Source: Actinoplanes sp. TFC3 (GTDB lineage Bacteria; Actinomycetota; Actinomycetes; Mycobacteriales; Micromonosporaceae). From it: a DNA stretch of 64,000 nt. How positions within the stretch are numbered: position 1 is the first letter of the stretch; every line of letters starts with the position of its first letter. The notes beneath the pieces were generated by a model, which was not told the origin of the DNA, made no database searches, and was given only the letters and a program-made list of their open reading frames with translations. Of the stretch, positions 54,461 through 63,921 are shown piece after piece. The stretch is from contig NZ_LOJP01000001.1 of the NCBI RefSeq assembly GCF_001553785.1, positions 4,513,000 to 4,576,999 of the forward strand, read 5' to 3'. Both the position numbers and the translations under genes were made by a program.

Positions 54461-56206
54461 TCAGCCGCGCTTTTCTCGGTCAGCGACGGCCAGTAACTCC
54501 TCGGCGTGCGCAATGCCGAGATCCGAATCCGGCAGCCCGGCCAGCATGCGTGCCAGCTCCCGCGCCCGATCCGTCTCCTCCACGATCTTCACCCCGCTGG
54601 TGGTGATCGCCCCGCCGGTGTCCTTCGCGACCACCAGGTGCCGATCGGCGAAGGCCGCGACCTGCGGCAGGTGCGTCACCACCAGAACTTGATGGGTACG
54701 AGCAAGGCGCGCCAGCCGCCGCCCGATCTCCACCGCAGCCTGGCCCCCCACCCCCGCGTCAACCTCGTCGAACACCAGCGTCGGCGGCCCGCCGGCACCG
54801 GCGAACACCACCTCGATGGCCAGCATCACCCGCGACAGCTCACCACCGGATGCGCCCTTCTGCAACGGCAACGCCGGCGCCCCCGGATGCGCGATCAGCC
54901 GGATCTCGATGTCGTCCGCGCCATCCGGTCCCACCGCCAGCGCGTCGATGACCGGCTCGTCGCGTCCGGCCGAGCGTGCCAGCACCACAATTTCCACCCG
55001 CGCGTGCGGCATCGCCAGCCCGGCCAGCTCCACACTGACCTGCTCGGAGAACCGCCCCGCCGCCTCGGCCCGCGCCGCGCTCAGCCGCCCGGCGAACTCA
55101 GCGACCTGAGCGGCCAGCCGCAGCCGCTCCTTGTCCAGCTCCTCAAGCAGCTCGTCGGAGGTGTCCAGCGCGGCCAGCCGGGTGCGCGCGTGCTCGGCCC
55201 ACGCGATCACCCCGTCGACGTCGTCGGCGTACTTACGGGTCAACGCCCGCAGCGCCGCCCGCCGCTCGTAGATGGCCTCCAGCCGCGCCGGGTCAGCATC
55301 CAGCTGGCTCAGGTACGACGACAGCTCCGAGGACACGTCGGATACCAGGGTGGCCGCCTCCTCGACCCGCGCGGCCAGCTCCCCCAGCGCCGGGTCGGTC
55401 GGGGCCTGCGCCTCCAGCGTGCGCCGGGCCGTGCTCAGCAGTTGCGCGGCATCCGGGGTGTCGTCGGCGGCCTCCACGCCACCGGCGAGCGCCTGCGCCG
55501 CCAGAGCCGCCGCCGTGCGCAGCCCCTCGGCGTGCTCCAGGCGCTGCACCTCGGCGCGCAGCTCATCCTCCTCACCCGGCTGCGGATCCACCCGGGTGAT
55601 CTCGTCAAGGCCCAGCGTGAGCAGATCGGCTTCCTGGCTGCGCTCGCGGGCGTTGCGCCGCCGGTCGGCCAGGTCGTCCACCACCGCGCGCCACTGCGTG
55701 TAGCTCTCGCGGTAGGTCTCCAGCAGCTTCTCGTGCTCCGGGCCGGCATAGCGATCCAGCGACGCGCGCTGCTCGGCCGGGCGAAGGATCCGCAACTGAT
55801 CCTGCTGACCGTGCACGGCGACGACCTGCTCGCCGACCTCGCTGAGCATGGCCACCGGCATGCTGCGCCCGCCCACATGCGCCCGCGAGCGGCCCTCGAT
55901 GGTGACCGTGCGGCTCAGCAGCACCGAGCCGTCGTCGTCGACCTCACCGCCGGCGTCGCTGATGCGCGTCTGCACCGAGTCACCCAGCCGGCCCTCCAGG
56001 CGCAACCGGCCCTCGACCACCGCGCGGCCCGGGTCGGCCCGCACCCGCCCGGCGTCGGCGCGGCCGCCGAACAGCAGCCCCAGACCGGTCACCACCATCG
56101 TCTTGCCCGCGCCGGTCTCGCCGGTGATCGCGTTCATGCCCGTGGTCAGCCGCAGCGTCGTGTCGTCAATGACGCCGAGCCCGGTGATCCTCAGTTCCTC
56201 CAGCAC
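54461..56206 (-). CDS. recN: DNA repair protein RecN
   Basis: This is a 581-residue SMC-like ATPase. The N-terminal head starts MLEELRITGLGVID and has the Walker A motif AITGETGAGKTMVVTGLGLL at about residue 28. A central coiled-coil spans about 160-370. The C-terminal head has the ABC signature LPLQKGASGGELSRVMLAIE and Walker B PTLVFDEVDAGVGG, followed by QVLVVTHLPQVAAFADRH. RecN holds DNA ends during double-strand-break repair. The GTG at 56206 immediately precedes the conserved first residues. It lies 52 bp after nadK. No LexA box was evident before it, so it is expressed from the upstream operon. Confidence 0.95.
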   Translation of the reverse strand: MLEELRITGLGVIDDTTLRLTTGMNAITGETGAGKTMVVTGLGLLFGGRADAGRVRADPGRAVVEGRLRLEGRLGDSVQTRISDAGGEVDDDGSVLLSRTVTIEGRSRAHVGGRSMPVAMLSEVGEQVVAVHGQQDQLRILRPAEQRASLDRYAGPEHEKLLETYRESYTQWRAVVDDLADRRRNARERSQEADLLTLGLDEITRVDPQPGEEDELRAEVQRLEHAEGLRTAAALAAQALAGGVEAADDTPDAAQLLSTARRTLEAQAPTDPALGELAARVEEAATLVSDVSSELSSYLSQLDADPARLEAIYERRAALRALTRKYADDVDGVIAWAEHARTRLAALDTSDELLEELDKERLRLAAQVAEFAGRLSAARAEAAGRFSEQVSVELAGLAMPHARVEIVVLARSAGRDEPVIDALAVGPDGADDIEIRLIAHPGAPALPLQKGASGGELSRVMLAIEVVFAGAGGPPTLVFDEVDAGVGGQAAVEIGRRLARLARTHQVLVVTHLPQVAAFADRHLVVAKDTGGAITTSGVKIVEETDRARELARMLAGLPDSDLGIAHAEELLAVADREKRG

Positions 56207-56258
56207 ACGGCAGACAGTATCGGGGCCCGCCGGCAATTGCCCACCGGGCCGTGCGTGA

Positions 56259-57146
56259 TCAGCGTCGATTACCGCGCCAGCCCTGCACCGGCAGGTGGAA
56301 CTTGGCCACCAGGGTGTCGGTGAAGGGACGCGGCTGCAGCCGTACCAGCCGCACCGGAAGGTCTCCCCGCTGCACCGTGACCTGCGCACCAGGCGGCAAA
56401 TCCCAGGTCCGGCGCCCGTCGCAGCACAACGTGGCGAACGAGGTGTACGGATCCACGGTCAGCACGAACGTGGAGGTCGGCCCGGTCACGATCGGCTTGC
56501 TGAACAACGCGTGCGCGCTGATCGGCACCAGCAGCAACGCCTCAACCTCGGGCCACACCACCGGCCCGCCCGCCGAGAACGCGTACGCCGTGGAACCCGT
56601 CGGTGTGGCGCACACAACACCATCGCAGCCATAGCGCGACAGCGGGCGGCCGTCCACGTCGACGAGCAGCTCGAGCATCTGCGCCCGCTGCCCCTTCTCG
56701 ACGCTGACCTCGTTGAGCGCCCACGACTCGGCGATCAGCCGGCCGTCGTACTCGGCGCGCACGTCCAGGGTCAGCCGCTCGTCCACCGTGTAGTCCCCGG
56801 CCACGATGTCGCGCACGGTCCGGTCGATGTTCTGCAGCTCGGCCTCGGCCAGGAAGCCGACCTTGCCCAGGTTGATGCCCAGCAGCGGCGCCTTCACCGG
56901 GCGGTCCAGCTCGGCCGCGCGCAGGAACGTGCCGTCCCCGCCGAGTGCGAACACGATCTCCACGCCCTCGGCCGCCGCCGGATCGTCCACCGGGGTCACC
57001 CCGGGCGGCAGCTCCAGGTCGTCGACCTCCTCGGCCACCACGCGGACCTCGAAGCCGTTGTCGACCAGGTCCTGCGCGACCGTCTGGGCGTGCTGGGTGC
57101 TCTGCCGGCGACCGGTGTGGGTGACCAGCAACGCGGAACGGCTCAC
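56259..57146 (-). CDS. nadK: NAD kinase
   Basis: The protein is 295 residues. The ATP-NAD kinase signature VFALGGDGTFLRAAEL (GGDGT, about residue 70) is present, with the catalytic Asp. The second motif LLGINLGKVGFLAE, LNEVSVEKG and the C-terminal GCDGVVCATPTGSTAYAFSA with GGPVVWPE complete the active site. It phosphorylates NAD to NADP. GTG 57146 has GGAGG before it. It sits between tlyA (25 bp gap) and recN, the conserved tlyA-nadK-recN order of actinobacteria. Confidence 0.97.
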   Translation of the reverse strand: MSRSALLVTHTGRRQSTQHAQTVAQDLVDNGFEVRVVAEEVDDLELPPGVTPVDDPAAAEGVEIVFALGGDGTFLRAAELDRPVKAPLLGINLGKVGFLAEAELQNIDRTVRDIVAGDYTVDERLTLDVRAEYDGRLIAESWALNEVSVEKGQRAQMLELLVDVDGRPLSRYGCDGVVCATPTGSTAYAFSAGGPVVWPEVEALLLVPISAHALFSKPIVTGPTSTFVLTVDPYTSFATLCCDGRRTWDLPPGAQVTVQRGDLPVRLVRLQPRPFTDTLVAKFHLPVQGWRGNRR

Positions 57147-57171
57147 GCGGCTCCTCCACTCGTCGTAAGCG

Positions 57172-58032
57172 TCACACGTCCTCCAAGGGGGGCGAAACCG
57201 TCGTCAATGCCGGTGCGGCGGAATCTACCTCGCCCGAGGGCCCGGCAGCGACCACAGCGCGTACCCGTTCCGCGTCAGCCGGTGGTGCATCCCTGCGGAA
57301 CCACACGAAGAACTCGACGTTGCCGCTGGGACCGGGCAAGGGGCTCGCCGCCACCGAGGCCACCCCGAGCCCCAGCCCGGCCGCCGCCGCCGCGACGTCG
57401 AGCACGGCTTCGGCCCGCAACCGCCAGTCCCGCACGACCCCGCCGGAACCCACGCGCTCCTTGCCCACCTCGAACTGCGGTTTCACCATCAGCGCCAAGT
57501 CACCGTCGGGCGCCGTGCACGCGGCCAGCGCGGGCAGCACCAGCCGCAAGGAGATGAACGACAGGTCGGCCACGGTCAGCCCCACCGGCCCCTCGATCAG
57601 GTCGGGCGTCAGGGTGCGCACGTTCGTACGCTCCATCACCATGACCCGATCGTTGGTACGCAACGGCCACGCCAGCTGGCCGTAGCCCACGTCCACGGCG
57701 TACACCGTGGCCGCCCCGGCGCGCAGCAGCACATCGGTGAAGCCACCGGTCGACGCCCCGGCATCCAGGCACCGCCGGCCTTGCACCGCCAGACCGGTGA
57801 ACGCCTGCAGCGCACCGGCCAGCTTGTGACTGCCCCGCGACACGTAATCGTCGGCGGGGTCCTCGCCGGTCACCACCACCGGATCGGCCGGGTCGATCAT
57901 CGTGGCGACCTTCTGCGCCACGGAGCCCCGGACCTGCACCCGGCCGGCCGCCACCAGCGCGGCGGCCTGCTCCCGGGACCGGGCGAGCTTGCGGCGGACA
58001 AGCTCGGCGTCCAGACGTGCGCGACGAGCCAT
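57172..58032 (-). CDS. tlyA: TlyA, 16S/23S rRNA 2'-O-methyltransferase
   Basis: The protein is 286 residues. An N-terminal S4 RNA-binding domain (1-60) reads LDAELVRRKLARSREQAAAL and VAAGRVQVRG. The FtsJ-like methyltransferase domain has CLDAGASTGGFTDVLLRAGA for SAM binding, DVGYGQLAWPLR, and LTVADLSFISLRLVLPAL with the catalytic Asp. LMVKPQFEVGKERVGSGGVV supplies the Lys. In mycobacteria TlyA methylates rRNA at two sites, and its loss gives capreomycin resistance. The ATG overlaps the upstream stop (TGATG), so the genes are coupled. Confidence 0.96.
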   Translation of the reverse strand: MARRARLDAELVRRKLARSREQAAALVAAGRVQVRGSVAQKVATMIDPADPVVVTGEDPADDYVSRGSHKLAGALQAFTGLAVQGRRCLDAGASTGGFTDVLLRAGAATVYAVDVGYGQLAWPLRTNDRVMVMERTNVRTLTPDLIEGPVGLTVADLSFISLRLVLPALAACTAPDGDLALMVKPQFEVGKERVGSGGVVRDWRLRAEAVLDVAAAAAGLGLGVASVAASPLPGPSGNVEFFVWFRRDAPPADAERVRAVVAAGPSGEVDSAAPALTTVSPPLEDV

Positions 58033-58358
58033 CAGCCGTCGATGCTCGCCAGCGTCTCCTGCAGCACCTGGTGCGCGGCCTCGAACTCGGCGAGCTGGTC
58101 GGCGGGTGCGAGGCCGGCAGCGTTGGCCAGCGACTGCAGAACGGCGTCGACGGCGGGATGACCGGTCGACTCGGAACCGTCGAGAATGCCCGGTGTCACC
58201 TCGGCCCGCTGCGGCGCGGCGGACGGGACGGGCTGATGCTGGGGGCGCGGCGCTCCGGCCGGCGGCGGGCCCGGGCGGAAGCCTCCGGGCGGCGGGCCCG
58301 GACGGAACCCGCCGGGCGGCGGGCCGGGACGAGGCGGCTGCTGATCCGGGTATGTCAC
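58032..58358 (-). CDS. Small Pro/Gly-rich conserved hypothetical protein
   Basis: The protein is 108 residues. The first third is disordered, with tandem PPGGFRPGP units. The remainder is an acidic helical segment (HPAVDAVLQSLANAAGLAPA, then ADQLAEFEAAHQVLQETLAS) that looks like a small helical-hairpin interaction domain. No function is known. The conserved helical part occurs just upstream of tlyA in many actinobacteria. Both ends overlap neighbours: ATGA with the upstream phasin-like gene and TGATG with tlyA. Confidence 0.8.
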   Translation of the reverse strand: MTYPDQQPPRPGPPPGGFRPGPPPGGFRPGPPPAGAPRPQHQPVPSAAPQRAEVTPGILDGSESTGHPAVDAVLQSLANAAGLAPADQLAEFEAAHQVLQETLASIDG

Positions 58359-59161
58359 GCCGTCGCCTCCGGCTTGTTCTTCGCGGACGCCTTCTTGGCC
58401 GCGGTCTTCTTGGCCGGGATGTCCGGCGACACGGCCGGCAGCGTGGTTTCCGCAGCCGCCGCCTTCACCGGCGCGGTGGGTGCGGCAGCCGTGCCGGCCG
58501 GCTCGATCGCCGTCGCCTTGGCAGCTTTACGCGCGGCCTTGGTCGCCTTGGCCGGCACCGCCTTCTCCGGCGCATCCTTGCCCGGCCCGGTCGTCGCCGG
58601 CGTCACCTTCGCCGGCCCGGTCGCCTTGGCCGGCCCGGTCTTGGCTGGGGGCACCTTGGCCGGTGGCACCTTGGCGGGGGCTGCCTTGGCGAGCGGGGTG
58701 CCCGCCGCGGGCATCGCATTGGGGGCCGCCTTCTTCGCGACGGCCTTCTTGGCCACCTTCTTCACCGGCGGGATCACGGCCTGCCCGGGCGGCACCGCAC
58801 CTTCCGGTCCCGGCTCAGCGAGGGTCACCGTGCCGGCCCCGGCCGTCGCGAGTCGCGCCTGCGCCTCGCGTAGCTGCTTCTCCAGGTCCTTGACCCGCGA
58901 AGTGAGGTCGGTGACCTCCTCGTTGGTGGCCAGCCCGACCAGACCCAGAGCCCGGTCCACCTCGTAGCGCACGATGTTGGTCAGCGCCTCACGGTTGGCC
59001 ATGCCTGTCGACATCAGATCCTCGACCAGGCCCTGCAACTGCCCGGCGGTCGCGCCGCCCTTGGTCAGCAGCTCGCCGGCCGCCCGCTGCGCCTTCTTGC
59101 GCGGCGCCTCCGTCAAGCCGAGTGCCATTTCCAGATACGCCCGCCATGCGTCCTGCGGCAT
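58355..59161 (-). CDS. Phasin-like protein with histone-H1-like Lys/Ala/Pro tail
   Basis: This is a 268-residue protein. Residues 1-100 are helical and phasin-like: WRAYLEMALGLTEAPRKKAQ and LTKGGATAGQLQGLVEDLMS, then a coiled-coil EEVTDLTSRVKDLEKQLREA. Residues about 125-268 form a low-complexity tail of repeated PAKxPPAK, KKAVAKKA and AKKxxAKK, reminiscent of histone H1-type bacterial DNA-binding tails. The pairing suggests a granule- or nucleoid-associated role, but that is inference. The ATG at 59161 has GGAAGG eight bases upstream. The frame to 59221 is less likely. Confidence 0.78.
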   Translation of the reverse strand: MPQDAWRAYLEMALGLTEAPRKKAQRAAGELLTKGGATAGQLQGLVEDLMSTGMANREALTNIVRYEVDRALGLVGLATNEEVTDLTSRVKDLEKQLREAQARLATAGAGTVTLAEPGPEGAVPPGQAVIPPVKKVAKKAVAKKAAPNAMPAAGTPLAKAAPAKVPPAKVPPAKTGPAKATGPAKVTPATTGPGKDAPEKAVPAKATKAARKAAKATAIEPAGTAAAPTAPVKAAAAETTLPAVSPDIPAKKTAAKKASAKNKPEATA

Positions 59162-59283
59162 CGTCCACACCTTCCTTCGCGCTCGCGGCTGCGCTTTCGC
59201 TGGTGCCACGCTACCGGGCATACCCGCCGCGGCTTGCGGGTACCGTGCGTTGCGAGATCAGGTGTCGCGAAGGAGAGGTACCC

Positions 59284-59619
59284 ATGGCCACCGTTGAGGA
59301 ATGCCGTACGGCGCTGCAAGCCCTGGCCGCCCGCCTCGACGCGAACGCGCAGACCCGCGGCAAACTGGACCTGGACCGCACCCTGGCCTGCCGGGTGCCG
59401 GACCTGTCCACCGCGTTCCACGGCCGCCTGGAGGGCGGGCGCCTGCTCGACATCACCGATGGCGACGACCCCAAGGCCAAGATCGCCCTCACCGCATCCA
59501 GCGACGACCTGGTCGCGCTGGTCACGGGCCGCCTTGACGTCACCAAAGCCATCGCCTCACGGCAGGTGTCGGTCAAGGCGAACCCGTTCGACCTGTTGAA
59601 GCTGCGCAAGCTCCTCTGA
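59284..59619 (+). CDS. SCP2-type sterol-carrier-like protein
   Basis: The 111-residue protein spans a compact SCP2-like fold: ECRTALQALAARLDANAQTR, RTLACRVPDLSTAFHGRLEG, then DDPKAKIALTASSDDLVALV and the last helix KANPFDLLKLRKLL. The closing pattern resembles SCP2 proteins, which bind lipids in a hydrophobic tunnel; the ligand is unknown. The ATG has an AAGGAGAGG box. It is the only plus-strand gene in the 44-63.5 kb block. Its stop is 15 bp from the convergent HAD stop. Confidence 0.82.
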   Translation: MATVEECRTALQALAARLDANAQTRGKLDLDRTLACRVPDLSTAFHGRLEGGRLLDITDGDDPKAKIALTASSDDLVALVTGRLDVTKAIASRQVSVKANPFDLLKLRKLL

Positions 59620-59633
59620 GCCGCTCTGGCTCT

Positions 59634-60641
59634 TTAAGCGAGCCACTCCTTGAGGAGCTTGGCGGCCTCGTCGGAACCGGCCTGTGGTTCGCCACCGCCC
59701 CACACCACCCCGGCGACCATCCGCAGCGCGTCCACCGGCGCACCCGAACCCTCGAGGCGCCCGTCGACCAGCCGCCAGCCACCGGCCTCGTCGCCGATAA
59801 CCGGAATGCGCGCCGCCTCGGGATCGGCGAACAACCCGGAGAGATCAGCAGCAACGTACGTCGGCCGCCGCGACTCCGGTGAGCGCAGCAGCTCGGCCGG
59901 CCCGCTGACCCCGGTGAGCACCAGCAAACTGTCCATGCCAGCGCTGACCGCACCCTCGATATCGGTGTCCAGCCGGTCGCCCACCGTCAGCGGACGCTGC
60001 GCCTTCGACAGCGACGCGGCCGTCTCGAACAGCGCGGGCTGCGGCTTGCCGACGACCAGATCGGGTTCGCGGTCCAGGGCCGTGCGCAGCACCCCGACCA
60101 GCGAACCGTTGCCGGGCAGCGGACCGCGCGGGCTGGGCAGCGTACGGTCGGTGTTTGTCGCCACCCACAGCGCCCCGGCCCGGACCGCCAGCGCCGCCTC
60201 GGCCAGGATCTTCCAGCCCACCTCGGGACCGAAGCCCTGAACGACCGCCGCCGGTTCGTCCTCGAGCCGCTCCACCGGGGTCAGCCCGGCATCGCGCACC
60301 TCGGCCCGCAACGCCTCGGCCCCGACCACCAGCACCGGAGCCCCGGCAGGCAACTGCTCGGCCAGCCGGGCCGCCGCCGCACCGGCCGAGGTCAGCACCT
60401 CGTCCGGCTCGGCGGAGACCCCCATGCCGTTGAGCAACCCGGCCACGTCGGCCGCTCGCCGCGACGCATTGTTCGTCGCGTAGGCCAGCGCGGTGCCGTC
60501 CTCCCGTAGCTGGGAGACGGCCTCGGCCGCGCCGTCGATCGGCTTGTCGATCAGGTACACAACCCCGTCAAGGTCAAAGATGACCAGGTCATACCCGTCG
60601 ACCAGCCGAACGCCGGCGTTGTGGTCCGGGCCGGCGGTCAC
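59634..60641 (-). CDS. HAD-IIA family phosphatase
   Basis: The protein is 335 residues. Motif I is [20 protein letters not shown] (nucleophile Asp in DLDG), and motif II is [13 protein letters not shown] type IIA cap domain covers about 90-215, then the C-terminal Lys in [12 protein letters not shown] and motif IV in [20 protein letters not shown]. This family includes NagD-like and p-nitrophenyl phosphatases that act on sugar or nucleotide phosphates. The GTG overlaps the stop of the TPR gene (GTGA), so they form an operon. The C-terminal ~70 residues extend beyond the core domain. Confidence 0.93.
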   Translation of the reverse strand: MTAGPDHNAGVRLVDGYDLVIFDLDGVVYLIDKPIDGAAEAVSQLREDGTALAYATNNASRRAADVAGLLNGMGVSAEPDEVLTSAGAAAARLAEQLPAGAPVLVVGAEALRAEVRDAGLTPVERLEDEPAAVVQGFGPEVGWKILAEAALAVRAGALWVATNTDRTLPSPRGPLPGNGSLVGVLRTALDREPDLVVGKPQPALFETAASLSKAQRPLTVGDRLDTDIEGAVSAGMDSLLVLTGVSGPAELLRSPESRRPTYVAADLSGLFADPEAARIPVIGDEAGGWRLVDGRLEGSGAPVDALRMVAGVVWGGGEPQAGSDEAAKLLKEWLA

Positions 60642-63535
60642 GCTTTGGTTCCCTTGGCGCCGGTGCCACGGGTGGCCGGGTCGGTGGCCGCAAGGTCGGC
60701 GTCGGTGCCGCCCACTCCGCTACCGGTCAGCTCGTCGTCGTCAGCGTCGTCGCCCTTGACAGCGCGGTCGTCGTCCTCGTCGATGCCGGCGTCGACGTCC
60801 TGGTCAAGATCGTCCAAGTCGTCATCGTCGTCGGAGTCGTCGTCAGACTCGTCGTCGTCGAGGAACGCGTTTCCCGGCACGCCGTCGGCGTCGGCCCGGT
60901 CATCGCCGTCCTCATCCCGGCCACGCGCATCGTCCTCGTCACGCGCGTCATCGTCGCGTGCGTCCGCGTTGCGCGCGTTGTTTTCGTCGCGCTCGTCGTC
61001 GAAGTCGTCGTCGCGCTCATCGTCGAAGTCGTCACGGTCGTCGTCGGCTTCGGCGCGCGCGTCCGCGTCGGTCGGCGCTTCGGACGTACCCTCATCGTCG
61101 TCTTCGTCGTCGTCGCCCTCGATGGAGATCCCGTCGAGTTCGAGCAGCCGCTCGGCCGCATCGGTCAGGCCGTCCTCATCGGCGGCAGCGGCCCGCGAGA
61201 ACCACTCCCGCGCCTCCTCGCGACGACCGGCGGCCAGCAGCGCATCGGCGTAGGCGTAACGAAGCCGCGCCGCCCAGTCCGCGTCGGCATCCGTGGTCAG
61301 CTCCTTGACCTGCAGCATCGCCACTGCGGCGTCATGCTGCCCCAGGTCACCACGAGCCCCGGCCGCCACGATCAACAGCTCGATCGCCCCGGCCTTGTCC
61401 AGCGTGTCCTTGTCGGCACCCCGGAAGAGATCAATCGCCCGTTCCGGCCGCCCCAGGGCGCGCTCACAATCGGCAAGTTCCGCCAGGTGGGTCTGCCGCC
61501 CCGTCATGCGATGGTACGTCCGCAGCTCGGCGATAGCGGTAGTCCAGTCCCCCGCGGCATACGCGGCGAGCCCGACAGCCTCCCGAACCACAGCAATCCG
61601 CGAAGCCAACCGCCGCGCCGCGATCGCATGCTGCAACGCCAGCTCGGAATCCTCGTCGATAACCTGCCCGGCCGCCACGAGATGCCGCGAAACCCGGTCA
61701 GCGGTGTCCCGCGACAGGCTCAGCAGCTCGGAACGAACCTCCTTGTCGAGGTCCGAAGCCGCGATGTCCTCGGGAATGTCCGGCGCCTGGAACACGGGCT
61801 GCTCATCGGTACCCCGCTGGTCGCGGTCCCGGTCTCCGCGCTCGAAGCCGCCGCGCTCGCCTCGGTTGTCGCGATCGCGGTTGTCACGGTCACGGCTGTC
61901 GCGGTTGTCGCGCTGGAAGCTGCCGCGGTCCTGGTTGTAGCTGCCGCGGTCCTGGTTGTAGCCGCCGCGATCCTGGCCGTAGCCGCCGGCGCGCGGGCCA
62001 CGATCCTGGCCGTAGCCGCCAGTGCGCGGACCACGGTCGCCTCCGTCGCGGAAGCCGCCCGCACGGGGCGCACGGTCGCCGCCCTCGCGGGACGCACGGT
62101 CGCTGCGGAAGCCACCGTCACGGGTGCCACCGTCACGGAAGCCGCCCTCACGCGGGCCACGGTCACTGCGGAAGCCACCTTCGCGGGGTCCACGGTCGCC
62201 GCCGAAGCCTCCCTCACGGGGAGCGCCGCCGTCGCGCGGGCCACGATCACCCCGGTAGCCGCCGCGGTCCTGGCCGGCGCCGCCACGGAAACCGCCGCGG
62301 TCACCGCCCGGCCGGTCGCCGCCACGGAAGCCACCCCGGTCGCCACCGCTCTGGAAACCACCACGGTCCCGATCTCCGCCACGGAACCCGCCCCGGTCGC
62401 CACCCGGCCGGTCGCCACCACGGAACCCGCCGCGGTCGCCGCTCGGCCGGTCGCCGCTGCGGAACCCTCCCCGGTCGCCACCGCCCTGGTAACCACCACG
62501 GTCCCGGTCACCGCCACGGAACCCGCCCCGGTCGCCGCCGCCCTGGAAGCCACCACGGTCACCACCACGGAACCCACCGCGGTCACCACCGCCCTGGAAA
62601 CCACCACGGTCACGATCTCCACCACGGAACCCGCCCCGGTCGCCACCCGGCCGGTCGCCACCGCGGAACCCTCCCCGGTCACCACCGCCCTGGAAACCAC
62701 CACGGTCCCGGTCACCGCCACGGAACCCGCCCCGGTCGCCACCCGGCCGGTCGCCACCGCGGAACCCTCCCCGGTCACCGCCACCCTGGAAACCACCACG
62801 GTCACCGCCGCGGAAGTTGCCGTCGCGGGGACCACGGTCGCCCTGCGGACGGTCTCCCTGCGGGCGGTCGCCAAACGGCCGGTCCCGGTCACCACGGAAG
62901 CCGCCACCGGTCCGGTTACCCGGCCTGTCACCGCCACGGAAACCGCCCCGGTCGCCGCCACCCTGGTAGCCGCCCCGGTCGCCGCCGCCTTGGTAGCCAC
63001 CACGGTCGCCGCCGCCCTGGAAACCACCACGGTCGCGGTCGCCGCCACGGAACCCGCCGCGGTCGCCGCCCTGCCGATCGCGGTCACCGCCGCGGAAACC
63101 ACCGCGGTCGCCGCCACCCTGGAAGCCACCGCGATCACGGTCGCCGCCACGGAAACCACCGCCGGAGGGGCGGTCACCACCACGGAAGCCACCACGGTCG
63201 CCACCACCCTGGTAACCACCACGGTCGCGGTCGCCGCCACTGAAACCACCGCGGTCGCCGCCACCCTGGTAACCACCACGGTCACGGTCGCCGCCACGGA
63301 AACCACCGCCGGAGGGGCGGTCACCACCACGGAAGCCACCACGGTCACCGCCGCCTTGGTAGCCACCTCGGTCACCGCCGCGGAAGCCGCCGCCGGAGGG
63401 GCGGTCGCCGCCGCGGAAGTTGCCGCGGTCGTTGGTCCGGTCGCCCCGCGAGGTGCCCTCGGATCCGCCGTCGCGGCCGCGGTCCTGGCGGCCTTCGTCG
63501 TCGCGGTTGCCGCCATCCTGCGGTCCTGGGTTCAC
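60638..63535 (-). CDS. Tetratricopeptide protein with a ~550-residue RGG-repeat N-terminus and acidic tail
   Basis: This is a 965-residue protein. Residues about 25-560 are tandem arrays of [18 protein letters not shown] and related units, ending in [18 protein letters not shown]: an RGG/RG-rich, disordered, strongly basic region. A helical TPR-like domain covers about 580-790 ([55 protein letters not shown]). The last ~175 residues are extremely acidic ([11 protein letters not shown] and later [12 protein letters not shown]). The core TPR protein is conserved beside this HAD phosphatase in actinobacteria. The length of the RGG part is unusual. GTG 63535 has an AAGGAA box. RNA binding is inferred from RGG content. 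Confidence 0.88.
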   Translation of the reverse strand: MNPGPQDGGNRDDEGRQDRGRDGGSEGTSRGDRTNDRGNFRGGDRPSGGGFRGGDRGGYQGGGDRGGFRGGDRPSGGGFRGGDRDRGGYQGGGDRGGFSGGDRDRGGYQGGGDRGGFRGGDRPSGGGFRGGDRDRGGFQGGGDRGGFRGGDRDRQGGDRGGFRGGDRDRGGFQGGGDRGGYQGGGDRGGYQGGGDRGGFRGGDRPGNRTGGGFRGDRDRPFGDRPQGDRPQGDRGPRDGNFRGGDRGGFQGGGDRGGFRGGDRPGGDRGGFRGGDRDRGGFQGGGDRGGFRGGDRPGGDRGGFRGGDRDRGGFQGGGDRGGFRGGDRGGFQGGGDRGGFRGGDRDRGGYQGGGDRGGFRSGDRPSGDRGGFRGGDRPGGDRGGFRGGDRDRGGFQSGGDRGGFRGGDRPGGDRGGFRGGAGQDRGGYRGDRGPRDGGAPREGGFGGDRGPREGGFRSDRGPREGGFRDGGTRDGGFRSDRASREGGDRAPRAGGFRDGGDRGPRTGGYGQDRGPRAGGYGQDRGGYNQDRGSYNQDRGSFQRDNRDSRDRDNRDRDNRGERGGFERGDRDRDQRGTDEQPVFQAPDIPEDIAASDLDKEVRSELLSLSRDTADRVSRHLVAAGQVIDEDSELALQHAIAARRLASRIAVVREAVGLAAYAAGDWTTAIAELRTYHRMTGRQTHLAELADCERALGRPERAIDLFRGADKDTLDKAGAIELLIVAAGARGDLGQHDAAVAMLQVKELTTDADADWAARLRYAYADALLAAGRREEAREWFSRAAAADEDGLTDAAERLLELDGISIEGDDDEDDDEGTSEAPTDADARAEADDDRDDFDDERDDDFDDERDENNARNADARDDDARDEDDARGRDEDGDDRADADGVPGNAFLDDDESDDDSDDDDDLDDLDQDVDAGIDEDDDRAVKGDDADDDELTGSGVGGTDADLAATDPATRGTGAKGTKA
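60950..61150 (-). repeat. Asp/Glu-coding low-complexity repeats in the TPR gene tail
   Basis: On the plus strand these are runs of CGTCGTCGTC- and CGTCATC-type triplets coding for poly-Asp/Glu and RDDD units. The repeats look like products of strand slippage. Confidence 0.6.
61850..63460 (-). repeat. Tandem GGDRGGF-type coding repeats
   Basis: Over 1.5 kb of imperfect tandem repeats of about 21-48 bp code for [19 protein letters not shown]-like units within the TPR gene. The repetitive DNA is prone to slippage and misassembly, so the exact copy number should be treated with caution. Confidence 0.85.
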
Positions 63536-63745
63536 GGGTCAATTCCTTCCGAGGTTCGGCAGCGCCGGCGCGGGGGCGCGGCTGCCGGAGCACATCTGTT
63601 GACGTATCACGGGGTGTGACATGACGCTGGGTACTGCGGGTGGAGCTGGGTCGTGCACGTTCGAGCTTCACGAGCTTGGTGCTTACGAGCGCTGCGTCTG
63701 CAGTCTGGCTGGCAGACGTCCGTACAACGCTACTCCGGGGCCGGA
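63536..63745. other. Gap between the TPR gene and the rRNA terminator
   Basis: About 210 bp contain the ribosome-binding site (AAGGAA) and presumably the promoter of the RGG/TPR operon, which reads away from the rRNA operon. No gene or tRNA is visible. Confidence 0.5.
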
Positions 63746-63795
63746 CACACAAAAGCAGTCGAGGGCCAACCCCATCCGGGGAAGGCCCTCGACTG
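63746..63795 (-). terminator. rRNA operon terminator
   Basis: On the minus strand the arm CAGTCGAGGGCC (complement of 63784-63795) pairs with 63756-63767 and is followed by TTTTGTGTG. The stem of 12 perfect pairs plus T-run is a strong rho-independent terminator, placed just after the 5S gene. Confidence 0.88.
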
Positions 63796-63804
63796 TACGT
63801 TGAG

Positions 63805-63921
63805 TCCGGCGGCGTCCTACTCTCCCACACCCTCCCGAGTGCAGTACCATCGGCGCTGGAGGGCTTAGCTTCCGGGTTCGGAATGAGACCGGGCGTTTCC
63901 CCTCCGCTATGACCACCGAAA
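63805..63921 (-). rRNA. rrf: 5S ribosomal RNA
   Basis: On the minus strand the sequence begins TTTCGGTGGTCATAGCGG. It contains the universal CCGAACCCGGAAGCTAAGC segment and AGAGTAGGACGCCGCCGGA near its 3' end. The two ends (about 63921 and 63805) are complementary, forming helix I, and the length of about 117 nt is typical. The 23S and 16S genes must lie to the right, beyond the window. End positions are accurate to one or two bases. Confidence 0.96.

Noticed and set aside
61850-63460. CRISPR-like array appearance
   Set aside because: The repeats are contiguous, in frame, and code for GGDRGGF units. There are no unique spacers and no cas genes.
61334-63619. A 761-codon plus-strand frame rich in Ala/Thr/Val
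   Set aside because: It is the complement of the RGG repeats of the TPR gene. The repeat keeps both strands open, and there is no start signal or domain.
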